Shown here piece by piece: positions 30,686-40,774 of a DNA stretch of 64,000 nt (positions within the stretch are counted from its first letter, which is position 1; every line of letters starts with the position of its first letter). This DNA comes from Mycobacterium heidelbergense (GTDB lineage Bacteria > Actinomycetota > Actinomycetes > Mycobacteriales > Mycobacteriaceae): assembly GCF_010730745.1 (NCBI RefSeq), contig NZ_AP022615.1, forward strand, positions 1 to 64,000, given 5' to 3'. The notes under the pieces were generated by a model that did no database searches, had not been told where the DNA came from, and worked only from the letters and a program-made list of their open reading frames with translations. The position numbers were made by a program, and so were the translations under genes.

Positions 30686-30949
30686 GCAATAACTCCTCGG
30701 GTCGCAGCAGCGCGCAGCATCTACTACGCACGATGGTAGACCGCGCACCCACCGCCGCGAGCCCCGAGGGTCTATTCACACAGAATTTCCCGCTTACGGG
30801 ACGGATCGCAAAGTCCGGGTCGCCTGCGGGTCACCTTCGTCGCGGCCGGCGATGCCTACCCGAAATCCCGCGCTGCAAACGCCGGGCGTCCCGCACTAGG
30901 GTGAGATTGATCGGCGCTATCAATTCGGCCACCCCAAGGACTGACGCCT

Positions 30950-33040
30950 GTGACCACACTCGAAGAGATCTCCACGCTGACCCAACCGCGCCTCCCCGAC
31001 GACTGGACCGAGATCGATTCGGCCGCGGTCGACACCGCCCGGGTGCTCGCCGCCGACGCCGTCCAAAAGGTCGGCAACGGCCACCCCGGGACGGCGATGA
31101 GCCTGGCCCCACTGGCCTACACCCTGTTCCAGCGCGCGATGCGCCACGACCCCAGCGACACCCACTGGCTGGGCCGGGACCGGTTCGTGCTGTCGGCCGG
31201 GCACAGCAGCCTGACGCTCTACATCCAGCTCTACCTGGGCGGGTTCGGCCTGGAGCTGTCCGACATCGAATCGCTGCGCACCTGGGGCTCCAAGACGCCC
31301 GGACACCCGGAGTTCCGGCACACCAAGGGCGTCGAGATCACCACCGGCCCGCTCGGCCAGGGCCTGGCGTCGGCGGTCGGGATGGCGATGGCGGCCCGCT
31401 ACGAGCGGGGCCTGTTCGATCCGGACGCCGAGCCCGGAACCAGCCCGTTCGACCACTTCATCTACGTGATCGCCTCCGACGGGGACATCGAGGAGGGGGT
31501 GACCTCGGAGGCGTCGTCGCTGGCGGCCGTGCAGCAGCTGGGCAACCTCATCGTGTTCTACGACCACAACCAGATCTCGATCGAGGACGACACCAACATC
31601 GCGCTGTGCGAGGACACCGCCGCCCGCTACCGCGCCTACGGCTGGCACGTGCAGGAGGTGGAGGGCGGCGAGAACGTCGTCGCGATCGAGGAGGCCATCG
31701 CCAACGCCAAGGCCGCCACCGACCGGCCCTCGTTCGTCTCGCTGCGCACCATCATCGGCTACCCGGCGCCCAACCTGATGAACACCGGCAAGGCGCACGG
31801 CGCGGCCCTCGGCGACGACGAGGTCGCGGCCGTCAAGAGAATCCTGGGCTTCGATCCCGACAAGACGTTCGAGGTCCGCGAGGACGTCCTCACCCACACC
31901 CGGGGGCTGGTGGCGCGCGGCAAAGAGGCCCATGAGCGCTGGCAACCGGAGTTCGAGGCGTGGGCCGAGCGCGAACCGCAACGCAAGGCGCTGCTGGAGC
32001 GGTTGACCGCGCAAAAATTGCCCGACGGCTGGGACGCGGACATCCCGCACTGGGAGCCCGGGTCGAAGGCCCTGGCCACCCGGGCCGCGTCGGGTGAGGT
32101 GCTGTCGGCGGTGGGCCCGAAGCTGCCGGAGCTGTGGGGCGGCTCGGCCGACCTGGCGGGCAGCAACAACACCACCATGAAGGGCGTCGATTCCTTTGGC
32201 CCGCCGTCGATTTCGACCAAGGACTACACCGCGCACTGGTACGGCCGCACCCTGCATTTCGGTGTTCGCGAGCACGCGATGGGCGCCATCCTGTCCGGCA
32301 TCGTGCTGCACGGACCCACCCGGGCCTACGGCGGCACGTTCCTGCAGTTCTCGGACTACATGCGCCCGGCGGTGCGGTTGGCGTCGCTGATGGACATCGA
32401 CACCATCTACGTGTGGACGCACGATTCGATCGGGCTCGGCGAGGATGGCCCGACCCATCAGCCCATCGAGCACCTTTCGGCGCTGCGGGCCATCCCCCGC
32501 TTGTCGGTGGTACGCCCGGCCGACGCCAACGAGACGGCCTACGCGTGGCGCACGATCCTGGCCCGCGGCAACGGCAGCGGCCCGGTCGGCCTGATTTTGA
32601 CCCGCCAGGGCGTACCGGTGCTGGAGGGCACCAACTTCGAGGGCGTCGGACGGGGCGGCTACATACTCGGTGACGATGGTGGTGACGAGCCCGACGTCGT
32701 GTTGATCGGCACCGGCTCCGAGGTCCAGCTCGCGGTCGAGGCGCAAAAGTTGTTGGCGGACAAGGACATCGTGGCGCGGGTGGTGTCGATGCCGTGCGTG
32801 GAGTGGTTCGAGTCGCAACCGTCCGACTACCGCGACAGCGTGCTGCCCCCGTCGGTCTCGGCTCGGGTGGCCGTCGAAGCCGGCGTCGCGCAATGCTGGC
32901 ACAAGCTGGTCGGCGACACCGGCAGGATCGTGTCGATCGAGCACTACGGCGAATCCGCCGACTACAAGACGTTGTTCCGTGAGTTCGGCTTTACGGCCGA
33001 GGCCGTCGCCGCCGCCGCGGAACAGGTCGTCGATAACTGA
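30950..33040 (+). CDS. tkt: Transketolase
   Basis: The protein has 696 residues from GTG 30950, matching Rv1449c. The thiamine diphosphate site is visible as GDGDIEEGVTSEASS and the His-rich GNGHPGTAMSLAP. The C-terminal half carries the transketolase motif GEDGPTHQPIEHL. It transfers two-carbon units in the non-oxidative pentose phosphate pathway. It is the first gene of the tkt-tal-zwf2-opcA-pgl operon. The annotated stop is 16 bases before tal. Confidence 0.95.
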   Translation: MTTLEEISTLTQPRLPDDWTEIDSAAVDTARVLAADAVQKVGNGHPGTAMSLAPLAYTLFQRAMRHDPSDTHWLGRDRFVLSAGHSSLTLYIQLYLGGFGLELSDIESLRTWGSKTPGHPEFRHTKGVEITTGPLGQGLASAVGMAMAARYERGLFDPDAEPGTSPFDHFIYVIASDGDIEEGVTSEASSLAAVQQLGNLIVFYDHNQISIEDDTNIALCEDTAARYRAYGWHVQEVEGGENVVAIEEAIANAKAATDRPSFVSLRTIIGYPAPNLMNTGKAHGAALGDDEVAAVKRILGFDPDKTFEVREDVLTHTRGLVARGKEAHERWQPEFEAWAEREPQRKALLERLTAQKLPDGWDADIPHWEPGSKALATRAASGEVLSAVGPKLPELWGGSADLAGSNNTTMKGVDSFGPPSISTKDYTAHWYGRTLHFGVREHAMGAILSGIVLHGPTRAYGGTFLQFSDYMRPAVRLASLMDIDTIYVWTHDSIGLGEDGPTHQPIEHLSALRAIPRLSVVRPADANETAYAWRTILARGNGSGPVGLILTRQGVPVLEGTNFEGVGRGGYILGDDGGDEPDVVLIGTGSEVQLAVEAQKLLADKDIVARVVSMPCVEWFESQPSDYRDSVLPPSVSARVAVEAGVAQCWHKLVGDTGRIVSIEHYGESADYKTLFREFGFTAEAVAAAAEQVVDN

Positions 33041-33055
33041 GAAAGGGTGATTCAC

Positions 33056-34177
33056 ATGGCCGGTCAGAATCCTAACCTCGCGGCGTTGAGCGCCGCGGGG
33101 GTGTCCGTGTGGCTGGACGACTTGTCGCGGGAGCGGCTCAAGTCGGGCAACCTCCAGGAGCTGATAGACACCAAAAGCGTTGTCGGCGTGACGACCAACC
33201 CGTCGATCTTCCAGAAGGCGTTCGCCGAGGGCGACGCCTACGACGGCCAGATCGCCGAGCTGGCCGAGCGGGGCGCCGACGTCGATGCCACCGTGCGCAC
33301 CGTCACCACCGACGACGTGCGCACCGCGTGCGACGTGCTGGCGCCGCAGTGGGAGGCCTCCGACGGGGTCGACGGCCGGGTGTCCATCGAGGTCGACCCG
33401 CGGCTGGCCGACGAGACCGACAAGACCATCGCGCAGGCCGTCGAGCTGTGGAAGATCGTCGACCGGCCCAACCTGTTCATCAAGATACCGGCGACGAAGG
33501 CCGGCCTCCCGGCCATCACCGCCGCTCTCGCGGAAGGGATTTCGGTCAACGTCACGCTGATTTTCTCCGTCGAGCGGCACCGCCTGGTGATGGACGCCTA
33601 CCTGGCCGGGCTGGAGAAGGCCCGCGAAGCCGGGCACGACCTGTCCAAGATTCATTCGGTGGCATCGTTTTTCGTGTCGCGGGTGGACACCGAGATCGAC
33701 AAGCGGCTGGAAAAGATCGGCTCCGCCGAGGCGCTCGCGCTGCGCGGCAAGGCCGGCGTGGCCAACGCCCGGCTGGCCTACGCCGCCTACCAGGAAGTCT
33801 TCGAGGGCGGCGACCGCTTCGAGGCGCTCAAGGGCGACGGCGCCCGCGTGCAGCGGCCGCTGTGGGCGTCGACGGGCGTCAAGAACCCCGAGTACGCCGA
33901 CACCCTCTACGTTACCGAGCTGGTCGCGGCCAACACGGTAAACACCATGCCGGAGAAGACAATCGACGCGGTCGCCGACCACGGGGTTGTCAAGGGTGAC
34001 ACCGTCAGCGGCACCGCCGCGGCCGCGCAGGAGGTGTTCGACAAGCTGGCGGCGGTCGGGATCGACCTCCCCGACGTCTTCGTGGTGCTGGAGCAAGAAG
34101 GCGTGGACAAGTTCGTGGAGTCCTGGACCGAGCTGTTGGAGGAGACACAGAAGCAACTGGGTTCCGCCGGCAAATGA
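33056..34177 (+). CDS. tal: Transaldolase
   Basis: The protein has 373 residues from ATG 33056, which has the ribosome site GAAAGGG. The length equals that of Rv1448c. The Schiff-base lysine is Lys143 in FIKIPATKAG. SVASFFVSRVDTEID is also family specific. It moves three-carbon dihydroxyacetone units between sugar phosphates. The stop overlaps the zwf2 ATG as ATGA. Confidence 0.95.
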   Translation: MAGQNPNLAALSAAGVSVWLDDLSRERLKSGNLQELIDTKSVVGVTTNPSIFQKAFAEGDAYDGQIAELAERGADVDATVRTVTTDDVRTACDVLAPQWEASDGVDGRVSIEVDPRLADETDKTIAQAVELWKIVDRPNLFIKIPATKAGLPAITAALAEGISVNVTLIFSVERHRLVMDAYLAGLEKAREAGHDLSKIHSVASFFVSRVDTEIDKRLEKIGSAEALALRGKAGVANARLAYAAYQEVFEGGDRFEALKGDGARVQRPLWASTGVKNPEYADTLYVTELVAANTVNTMPEKTIDAVADHGVVKGDTVSGTAAAAQEVFDKLAAVGIDLPDVFVVLEQEGVDKFVESWTELLEETQKQLGSAGK

Positions 34178-35733
34178 GCCCGGCGAGCTCCAAGCCGGGC
34201 GCCCGCGGCGGCCAGTGGCAGAACCCGCTGCGGGACAAGAAGGATAAGCGGCTACCCAGGATCGCCGGCCCGTGCGGCATGGTGATCTTCGGCGTCACCG
34301 GCGATCTGGCCCGCAAGAAGGTGATGCCGGCCATCTACGACCTGGCCAATCGCGGGCTGCTGCCGCCCACCTTCTCCCTGGTGGGCTTCGCCCGGCGGGA
34401 CTGGGAAACCCAGGATTTCCGCAAGGTGGTCTACCAGGCCGTCAAGGAGCACTGCCGTACGCCGTTCCGGCAGGAGAACTGGGAACGGCTGGCCGAGGGA
34501 TTCCGTTTCGTGCCGGGCTCTTTCGACGACGACGTCGCGTTCGCCCGGCTCGCCGAGACGCTGGACAAGCTCGACGCCGAACGCGGCACCGGCGGCAATC
34601 ACGCCTTCTACCTGGCGATCCCGCCCAAGTCCTTCCCGGTGGTGTGCGACCAGCTGCACAAATCCGGGCTGGCCCGCCCGCAGGGCGACAGGTGGAGCCG
34701 GGTGGTCATCGAAAAGCCGTTCGGCCACGACCTGGAAAGCGCGCAGGCCCTGAACAAGGCCGTCAACGCCGTCTTCCCGGAGGAGGCGGTGTTCCGGATC
34801 GACCACTACCTGGGCAAGGAGACGGTGCGCAACATCCTGGCGCTGCGCTTCGCCAACCAGTTGTTCGACCCGATCTGGAACTCCCACTACGTCGACCACG
34901 TGCAGATCACCATGGCCGAAGACATCGGGCTGGGCGGGCGCGCCGGCTACTACGACGGCATCGGCGCCGCCCGCGACGTCATCCAGAACCATCTCATGCA
35001 GCTGCTGGCGCTGACCGCGATGGAAGAGCCCGTCAGCTTCCAGCCGTTCGCGCTGCAGACCGAGAAGATCAAGGTGCTGTCGGCGACCCAACTGGCCGAA
35101 CCGCTCGACGAGACCACCAGCCGCGGCCAGTACACCGGGGGTTGGCAGGGCGGCGAGAAGGTCGTCGGGCTGCTCGACGAAGAGGGGTTCGCCAAGGACT
35201 CCACCACGGAGACGTTCGCGGCCATCACGCTCGAGGTCGACACCCGCCGCTGGGCCGGCGTGCCGTTCTACCTGCGAACCGGTAAACGCTTGGGCCGCAG
35301 GGTCACCGAGATCGCGCTGGTCTTCAAACGCGCGCCGCATCTGCCGTTCGACGCGACGATGACCGACGAGTTGGGCGCCAACGCCATGGTCATCCGGGTG
35401 CAGCCGGACGAGGGGACGACCCTGCGGTTCGGCTCCAAGGTGCCGGGCACCGCGATGGAGGTCCGCGACGTCAACATGGACTTCTCCTACGGGTCGGCGT
35501 TCGCCGAGGAGTCACCCGAGGCCTACGAACAGCTGATCCTCGATGTGCTGCTCGGCGAGCCATCCCTGTTCCCGGTCAACGCGGAGGTCGAAATGGCGTG
35601 GGAGATACTCGATCCCGTCCTGGATAACTGGGCGGCGCACGGCAAGCCCGATCCCTATGAGGCCGGCACCTGGGGCCCGGAGTCCTCCTTCGAAATGCTG
35701 CGCCGCACGGGGCGGGAATGGCGGCGCCCATGA
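34174..35733 (+). CDS. zwf2: Glucose-6-phosphate 1-dehydrogenase
   Basis: The protein has 519 residues. The NADP site is GVTGDLARK at residues 40-48, and the substrate motif RIDHYLGK is at 208-215. It matches Rv1447c. It oxidises glucose 6-phosphate to 6-phosphogluconolactone, the entry of the oxidative pentose pathway. Both ends overlap neighbours by ATGA. The partner OpcA is encoded next, as in other actinobacteria. Confidence 0.95.
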   Translation: MSPASSKPGARGGQWQNPLRDKKDKRLPRIAGPCGMVIFGVTGDLARKKVMPAIYDLANRGLLPPTFSLVGFARRDWETQDFRKVVYQAVKEHCRTPFRQENWERLAEGFRFVPGSFDDDVAFARLAETLDKLDAERGTGGNHAFYLAIPPKSFPVVCDQLHKSGLARPQGDRWSRVVIEKPFGHDLESAQALNKAVNAVFPEEAVFRIDHYLGKETVRNILALRFANQLFDPIWNSHYVDHVQITMAEDIGLGGRAGYYDGIGAARDVIQNHLMQLLALTAMEEPVSFQPFALQTEKIKVLSATQLAEPLDETTSRGQYTGGWQGGEKVVGLLDEEGFAKDSTTETFAAITLEVDTRRWAGVPFYLRTGKRLGRRVTEIALVFKRAPHLPFDATMTDELGANAMVIRVQPDEGTTLRFGSKVPGTAMEVRDVNMDFSYGSAFAEESPEAYEQLILDVLLGEPSLFPVNAEVEMAWEILDPVLDNWAAHGKPDPYEAGTWGPESSFEMLRRTGREWRRP

Positions 35734-36641
35734 TCGTCGATCTGCCCGACACCACCACCACCGCGGTCAACAAGAAGCTGGACGAGCTTCGCGAAAGGAT
35801 CGGCGCCGTCACGATGGGGCGGGTGCTGACGCTGCTCATCGCGCCGGACAGCGACGGTGTGCTGGAAGAGTCGCTCAAGGCCGCCAACGACGCCAGCCAC
35901 GAACACCCCAGCCGGATCATCGTCACGATGCGCGGCGACCCGTACGCCGACGAGCCGCGTCTGGACGCGCAGCTGCGCGCGGGTGGCGACACCGGCGCCG
36001 GCGAGGTGGTGATCCTGACGCTGTCCGGGCCGCTCGCCGGCCATGCCGCCAGCGTCGTGATCCCGTTTCTGCTCCCGGACATTCCGGTGGTGGCGTGGTG
36101 GCCCGACGTCGCGCCGCGGCTGCCCGCCCAAGACCCGTTGGGCAAGTTGGCAATCCGGCGCATCACCGACGCCACCAACGGCATCGATCCGTTGTCGGCG
36201 ATCAGGAGCCGGCTCTCCGGATACACTCCCGGCGACACCGATTTGTGCTGGGCCCGTATCACCTACTGGCGCGCGCTGCTGGCCTCGGCCGTCGACCAGC
36301 CGCCCCACGAACCGATCGAGTCGGCACTGGTTTCCGGCCTGAAGACCGAGCCCGCCCTCGACATACTGGCGGGCTGGCTGGCCGGCCGGATCGACGGCCC
36401 CGTGCGCCGGGCGGTCGGCGAACTCAAGGTCGAGTTGGTCCGCAGGAGCGAGACCATCGTGTTGAGCCGGCCCCAGGAGGGCAGGACGGCCACCCTGAGC
36501 CGCACGGCCAAGCCGGACGCCTTGGTTCCGTTGGCGCGCAGGGAAACCGGGGAATGCCTGGCGGAGGATCTGCGACGGCTGGACGCCGACGAGATCTACC
36601 TGACGGCGCTGGAAGGCATCAAAAAGGTGGAGTACGTGTGA
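35730..36641 (+). CDS. opcA: Glucose-6-phosphate dehydrogenase assembly protein OpcA
   Basis: The protein has 303 residues from ATG 35730, overlapping the zwf2 stop, and equals Rv1446c in length. Conserved lines are DIPVVAWWPD and SRLSGYTPGDTDLCWARITYWR. OpcA is needed for full activity of the G6P dehydrogenase, acting as a redox-sensitive activator in cyanobacteria. Its role in mycobacteria is assumed to be similar. Confidence 0.93.
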   Translation: MIVDLPDTTTTAVNKKLDELRERIGAVTMGRVLTLLIAPDSDGVLEESLKAANDASHEHPSRIIVTMRGDPYADEPRLDAQLRAGGDTGAGEVVILTLSGPLAGHAASVVIPFLLPDIPVVAWWPDVAPRLPAQDPLGKLAIRRITDATNGIDPLSAIRSRLSGYTPGDTDLCWARITYWRALLASAVDQPPHEPIESALVSGLKTEPALDILAGWLAGRIDGPVRRAVGELKVELVRRSETIVLSRPQEGRTATLSRTAKPDALVPLARRETGECLAEDLRRLDADEIYLTALEGIKKVEYV

Positions 36642-37381
36642 ACAAAGTCATCGAGATCTTCCCGAACAGCGAGGCCTTGGTGGAGGCCGGCGGCAGGCGC
36701 CTGGTCGACGCCATCCAGGCCGCGGTGGCGGCCAGGGGACGGGCGCTGGTCGTCCTGACCGGCAGCGGCAACGGTATCGCGCTGCTGCGCTACCTCAGCA
36801 AAGCGCCGCGGCAGATCGACTGGTCCGCGGTGCATCTGTTCTGGGGCGACGAACGCTACGTGCCCGAGGACGACGACGAACGAAACGAGAAGCAGGCGCG
36901 AGTGGCCTTGCTCGATCAGATCGACATCCCGTCGAGCAACGTGCACCCCATGCCGGCCAGCGACGGCGAATTCGGCACCGATGTCGCCGCCGCGGCGCTG
37001 TCTTACGCGCAGCTGCTGGCCGCCAACGCCGAATCCGGCGATCCGGCGCCGAATTTCGATGTTCACCTGCTCGGAGTGGGGCCCGAGGGCCACATCAACT
37101 CGGTTTTCCCGCACACGCCGGCCGTGCTCGAAGCCACCCGCATGGTGGTCGAAGTCGAGGATTCTCCGAAACCGCCACCGCGACGAATAACCTTCACCAT
37201 GCCGGCGGTGCAACGCTCGCGCGACGTCTTGCTGCTGGTGTCCGGGGCGGAGAAAGCCGATGCGGTGGCCGCCGCGATCGGTGGCGCCGACCCCGTTGTG
37301 ATCCCGGCCGCCGGTGCCGTCGGGCTCGAGAACACGATCTGGCTGCTCGACGAGGACGCCGCGTCCCAGCTCCCCCGCTGA
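36638..37381 (+). CDS. pgl: 6-phosphogluconolactonase
   Basis: The protein has 247 residues from GTG 36638, which overlaps the opcA stop. The length equals Rv1445c (devB). The family signature VHLFWGDERYVP and the later LLGVGPEGHINSVFPHTP carry the active-site residues. It hydrolyses 6-phosphogluconolactone. It ends the operon, followed 14 bases later by a strong hairpin. Confidence 0.94.
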   Translation: MNKVIEIFPNSEALVEAGGRRLVDAIQAAVAARGRALVVLTGSGNGIALLRYLSKAPRQIDWSAVHLFWGDERYVPEDDDERNEKQARVALLDQIDIPSSNVHPMPASDGEFGTDVAAAALSYAQLLAANAESGDPAPNFDVHLLGVGPEGHINSVFPHTPAVLEATRMVVEVEDSPKPPPRRITFTMPAVQRSRDVLLLVSGAEKADAVAAAIGGADPVVIPAAGAVGLENTIWLLDEDAASQLPR

Positions 37382-37394
37382 TTCCGGGCGCCGG

Positions 37395-37455
37395 GCGTCA
37401 CGCCAGCGTCACGCCAGCGTGACCGTCGGCGTCGAACGCCACGCTGGCGTGACGC
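37395..37455 (+). terminator. Inverted-repeat hairpin downstream of pgl
   Basis: The 15-mer GCGTCACGCCAGCGT occurs twice with a 4-base overlap (37395-37409 and 37406-37420). Its exact reverse complement follows at 37441-37455. The second copy and the inverted copy form a 15-bp stem with a 20-base loop. No T-run follows. It may terminate the pentose phosphate operon, or be a palindromic repeat element related to the one at 1360-1377. Confidence 0.55.
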
Positions 37456-37481
37456 TGGGCGCAACGAACATAATTGCCCTC

Positions 37482-37871
37482 ATGGCAGACAGAACCGTGC
37501 GCGGCGGGCCCGAGCGGAGCCGGATCAAGACCCTCACCCAGGCCGCCTTGAACGCCGACAAGACCGTCGAGCAGGTCGAAGACGTTCTCGACGGCCTGAG
37601 CAGGACGATGAAGGAGCTGAACAGCTCGCTGTCGGCCTTGAACGCCACGGTCGAACGCATGGAGACCGGTCTGGATCACCTCGACGGCACCCTCGGTAGC
37701 CTGGACGATCTCGCCAAGCGGCTGATCGTCCTCGTCGAGCCGGTGGAGGCCATCGTTCAGCGGATTGACGACATGGTGAAGGTGGGCGAGACGATGATGT
37801 CCCCGCTGTCGGTCACCGAGCACGCGGTGCGCGGCGTGCTGGACAGGCTGCGCAACCGGACGGTGCGGTAG
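37482..37871 (+). CDS. Small coiled-coil protein (Rv1444c-like)
   Basis: The protein has 129 residues from ATG 37482. Heptad-like leucines and polar residues run through about residues 22-95 (LDGLSRTMKELNSSLSALNATVERME), which suggests a coiled coil. It matches the conserved hypothetical Rv1444c. There is no signal peptide or membrane segment. Its place after pgl hints at a link with the pathway, but no function is known. Confidence 0.8.
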   Translation: MADRTVRGGPERSRIKTLTQAALNADKTVEQVEDVLDGLSRTMKELNSSLSALNATVERMETGLDHLDGTLGSLDDLAKRLIVLVEPVEAIVQRIDDMVKVGETMMSPLSVTEHAVRGVLDRLRNRTVR

Positions 37872-37912
37872 ACGGTTGGCTGAGGCCGCCCCGCCGCCGA
37901 CCGGCGAAACCC

Positions 37913-40723
37913 TTACCCGCTGTTTCGGAGCGCGCTGGCCAATCCGTTCATCGTCAGCAGGATCCCGCGCCGCACCAATTCGTCGTCGTCGCCCGAGCGG
38001 TAGCGGCGGAGCAACTCCACCTGCAGGTGGTTCAGCGGCTCCAGATACGGGAACCGGTTGAACACCGAACGGGCCAGCGCCGGGTTGTCGGCGAGCAGGT
38101 CGTCGTGACCGGTGATGAGCTTGTGCATGGCGATGGTGCGCCGGTGCTCGTCGACGATCTTCCCGAACACCCTGTGCCGCAACGACTCGTCGGCCACCAG
38201 CTCGGCGTAGCGGGCCGCCAGGCCCAGATCGCTTTTGGCCAGCACCTGCGCCATGTTCGACAGCACACTGCGAAAGAACGGCCACCGCCGATACAGCTCG
38301 TGCAGCATCTCCACCCGCGCGGTCTCGCTTTGGGGCCCCGCCGCGATCCACCGCTCGAACGCCGATCCGCTGCCATACCAACCCGGCAGCATCACCCGCG
38401 ACTGGCTCCAGGCCAGCACCCACGGGATGGCGCGCAGGTCTGAGATGGAGGAGGTGGGTCTGCGTGAGGTCGGCCGGCTGCCGATGTTCAGCGAGCCGAT
38501 CTCGCTGACCGGCGTGGAGGCGGTGAAGTACTCGACGAAACCCGGTGTCTCGTGGACCAATTCGGCGTAGGCGCGGTGCGCGAGCGTAGCCACCTCGTCG
38601 AGCACCGCGTAGGCGGATTCCGCCGCGTCGCCCAGGCCCTCGACATCCAGCAGTGTCGATTCCACGGTGGCCGCGACCAAGCTCTCCAGATTGCGTCGCG
38701 CCAGTTGCGGCTCGGCGTATTTGGCGGCGATGACCTCACCCTGCTCGGTGAGCCGCAGCGAGCCGTTCACCGCTCCCGGCGGTTGCGCCAGGATGGCTTC
38801 GTAGCTGGGGCCGCCGCCGCGGCCGACGGTGCCGCCGCGACCGTGGAAGAGCCGCAACCGTACTCCGGTTTTGCGGGCCACCTCGACGAGGGTGAGCTCG
38901 GCCCGGTAGACGGCCCAGTTGGCGGCCAGATACCCGCCGTCCTTGTTGGAGTCGGAGTAGCCGAGCATGACTTCCTGGCATCCGCCCCGGGCGTCCACCA
39001 GCGATCGGTAGAGCGGCAGGTCCAGCATCGCCTGGAGAATCGTCGCCCCGTTGTGCAGGTCGCCGATCGTCTCGAACAGCGGCGAGATGCCCACCGGGCA
39101 ATAGGGTTCGGGCCCGGAGGCGTCCACCAGGCCGGCCTCCTTCAACAGGATCGCGGCCTCCAACACGTCCGACACCGATTGGCACATCGAGATGACGTAG
39201 TTCGGCACCGCCGCCGCGCCGTAGAGCTCGACGGCGCGGGCGGCGGCGGTGAGGACGCCCAGCTCACCGCGGGCCAGGTCGGACAGTTGGGCGAGGTCGC
39301 CGACCAACGGGCGGCGGGTGCCGAGCTCGCCCGCCAGCAGCTCGACCCGTTCGCCTTCGGGCAGCGAGCCGTAGTCCGGATGCACCCCTGCCCAGGCCAG
39401 CAGCTCGCCGACCACCTCTTCGTGCACGTCGGAGTTCTGCCGCATGTCCAGGCCGGACAGGTGAAAACCGAAGACGTGCACGCTTTCTCGCAAACGCGCG
39501 AGCCGATCGTCGGCCAACAGCGCGCTGCCGTGGGTGCGCAGCGAAGCGTCGACGACGTCGAGGTCGGCCCGCAGTTCGGGCGGCGTGGAGTACGGCGGCA
39601 GGCCCAGGTCCAGCTCGTGCTGCGGCCGCCGGTCCAGGATCTCGGCGGCCGTGGCGCTGAGCCGGCCGCGGATCACCCGCAGCGCGCGCCGGTAGGGCTC
39701 GTCGGCGCGGGCCGCCTCCTGGCAGCCGTCGGCCAGCGCGGTCAATTCGGGGGTGACGGTGATGAGCCGCGCCGACATCGACAGCTCCTGCTCGAGATGG
39801 GTCAGCTCGGAAAGGTAGTGCGCCAGCGCGGTGAACGCGGCGCTGCCGGTGGCCCGCCGCACGACGTCGGCGGTGACGTTCGGGTTTCCGTCGCGGTCAC
39901 CGCCGATCCAGGAACCGGGTTGCAGAATGGGCTCCGAGAGCAGGCCGTCGGCATCGGGCCAGCGGGCCCGCAACGCGTCACGCACCTCGGCGTTGACCTG
40001 CGGGATCACCTGGAACAACGCTGCCGGGTAATAGCGCAGCCCCACGTCGATCTCGTCGGTGATCTGCAGCCGGGACAGCCGGATCAGCGCGGTCTGCCAC
40101 AGCGTGAGGACCTGGCGGCGCAGCTCGAGTTCGATGTTTCGGCCGTGGTCGGTCTCGGTGTGCCCGGCGGCGTGCAACCGCATCAACTCGGTGATCCGGT
40201 GCTGGGTGACGAACACGGTGCGCCGACGGGTTTCGGTCGGATGCGCGGTGATCACCGGCGACACCAGCGCACCCTCGAGGGCCGCGGCGACGGTGGCCGA
40301 ATTCAGCTCTGCCTGATCGAGTTTCGCGTAGGTGGCGGCCAGGCTGCTGTCCTGCGGCGGCTCGCCGGCGGCGACGTGAATGGCGCGGCGGCGCTCGCGG
40401 TGGATGTCTTCGGCCACGTTGGCCAGCAGCGCGAAGTGACTGAACGCCCGGATGACCGGGATGGCCAGGTGGATGTCGAGCCCAGAGAACATCCGCGACA
40501 TCTCGGCACGGTCGATCTCGGAGCGCCGCACCCGGAAGGATTCCACCCGCGCGCGTTCGACGAGGTCGAACACCTCGTCGCCGTTCTGCTCGCGCACGGT
40601 GTCGCCGAGGATGGCGCCCAGCAGCCTGATGTCGGCGCGCATCGGCTCGGTCGCCTCGCGGCCGAGCCGGGTCCGCCGGACGCCACCGATCGGTGCCAGC
40701 GCGGTGTCGGAGGCCTCAGCCAT
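37913..40723 (-). CDS. ppc: Phosphoenolpyruvate carboxylase
   Basis: The protein has 936 residues, normal for bacterial PEPC. Catalytic motifs are intact: ITAHPTETRRR with His161, GGDRDGNPNVT, GYSDSNKDGG, and FHGRGGTVGRGGGP. It carboxylates PEP to oxaloacetate, an anaplerotic step. M. tuberculosis lacks ppc in this interval, whereas M. smegmatis has it between the same genes. The gene ends in NSG, not the NTG seen in many PEPCs. It is transcribed toward the Rv1444c-like gene. Confidence 0.96.
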   Translation of the reverse strand: MAEASDTALAPIGGVRRTRLGREATEPMRADIRLLGAILGDTVREQNGDEVFDLVERARVESFRVRRSEIDRAEMSRMFSGLDIHLAIPVIRAFSHFALLANVAEDIHRERRRAIHVAAGEPPQDSSLAATYAKLDQAELNSATVAAALEGALVSPVITAHPTETRRRTVFVTQHRITELMRLHAAGHTETDHGRNIELELRRQVLTLWQTALIRLSRLQITDEIDVGLRYYPAALFQVIPQVNAEVRDALRARWPDADGLLSEPILQPGSWIGGDRDGNPNVTADVVRRATGSAAFTALAHYLSELTHLEQELSMSARLITVTPELTALADGCQEAARADEPYRRALRVIRGRLSATAAEILDRRPQHELDLGLPPYSTPPELRADLDVVDASLRTHGSALLADDRLARLRESVHVFGFHLSGLDMRQNSDVHEEVVGELLAWAGVHPDYGSLPEGERVELLAGELGTRRPLVGDLAQLSDLARGELGVLTAAARAVELYGAAAVPNYVISMCQSVSDVLEAAILLKEAGLVDASGPEPYCPVGISPLFETIGDLHNGATILQAMLDLPLYRSLVDARGGCQEVMLGYSDSNKDGGYLAANWAVYRAELTLVEVARKTGVRLRLFHGRGGTVGRGGGPSYEAILAQPPGAVNGSLRLTEQGEVIAAKYAEPQLARRNLESLVAATVESTLLDVEGLGDAAESAYAVLDEVATLAHRAYAELVHETPGFVEYFTASTPVSEIGSLNIGSRPTSRRPTSSISDLRAIPWVLAWSQSRVMLPGWYGSGSAFERWIAAGPQSETARVEMLHELYRRWPFFRSVLSNMAQVLAKSDLGLAARYAELVADESLRHRVFGKIVDEHRRTIAMHKLITGHDDLLADNPALARSVFNRFPYLEPLNHLQVELLRRYRSGDDDELVRRGILLTMNGLASALRNSG

Positions 40724-40774
40724 GCGTCCCAGTATCGACGCGGATCGCGCGGTCCGCCCGCCGACCGCCAGGCG

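Noticed and set aside
30920..34156. Very long open frame on the minus strand opposite tkt and tal
   Set aside because: It mirrors the codon structure of real genes in GC-rich DNA and the translation has low-complexity Arg/Gly/Val-rich sequence with no family resemblance.
37395..37455. CRISPR-like repeat array
   Set aside because: The copies overlap and one is inverted, no spacers exist, and no cas gene is present.
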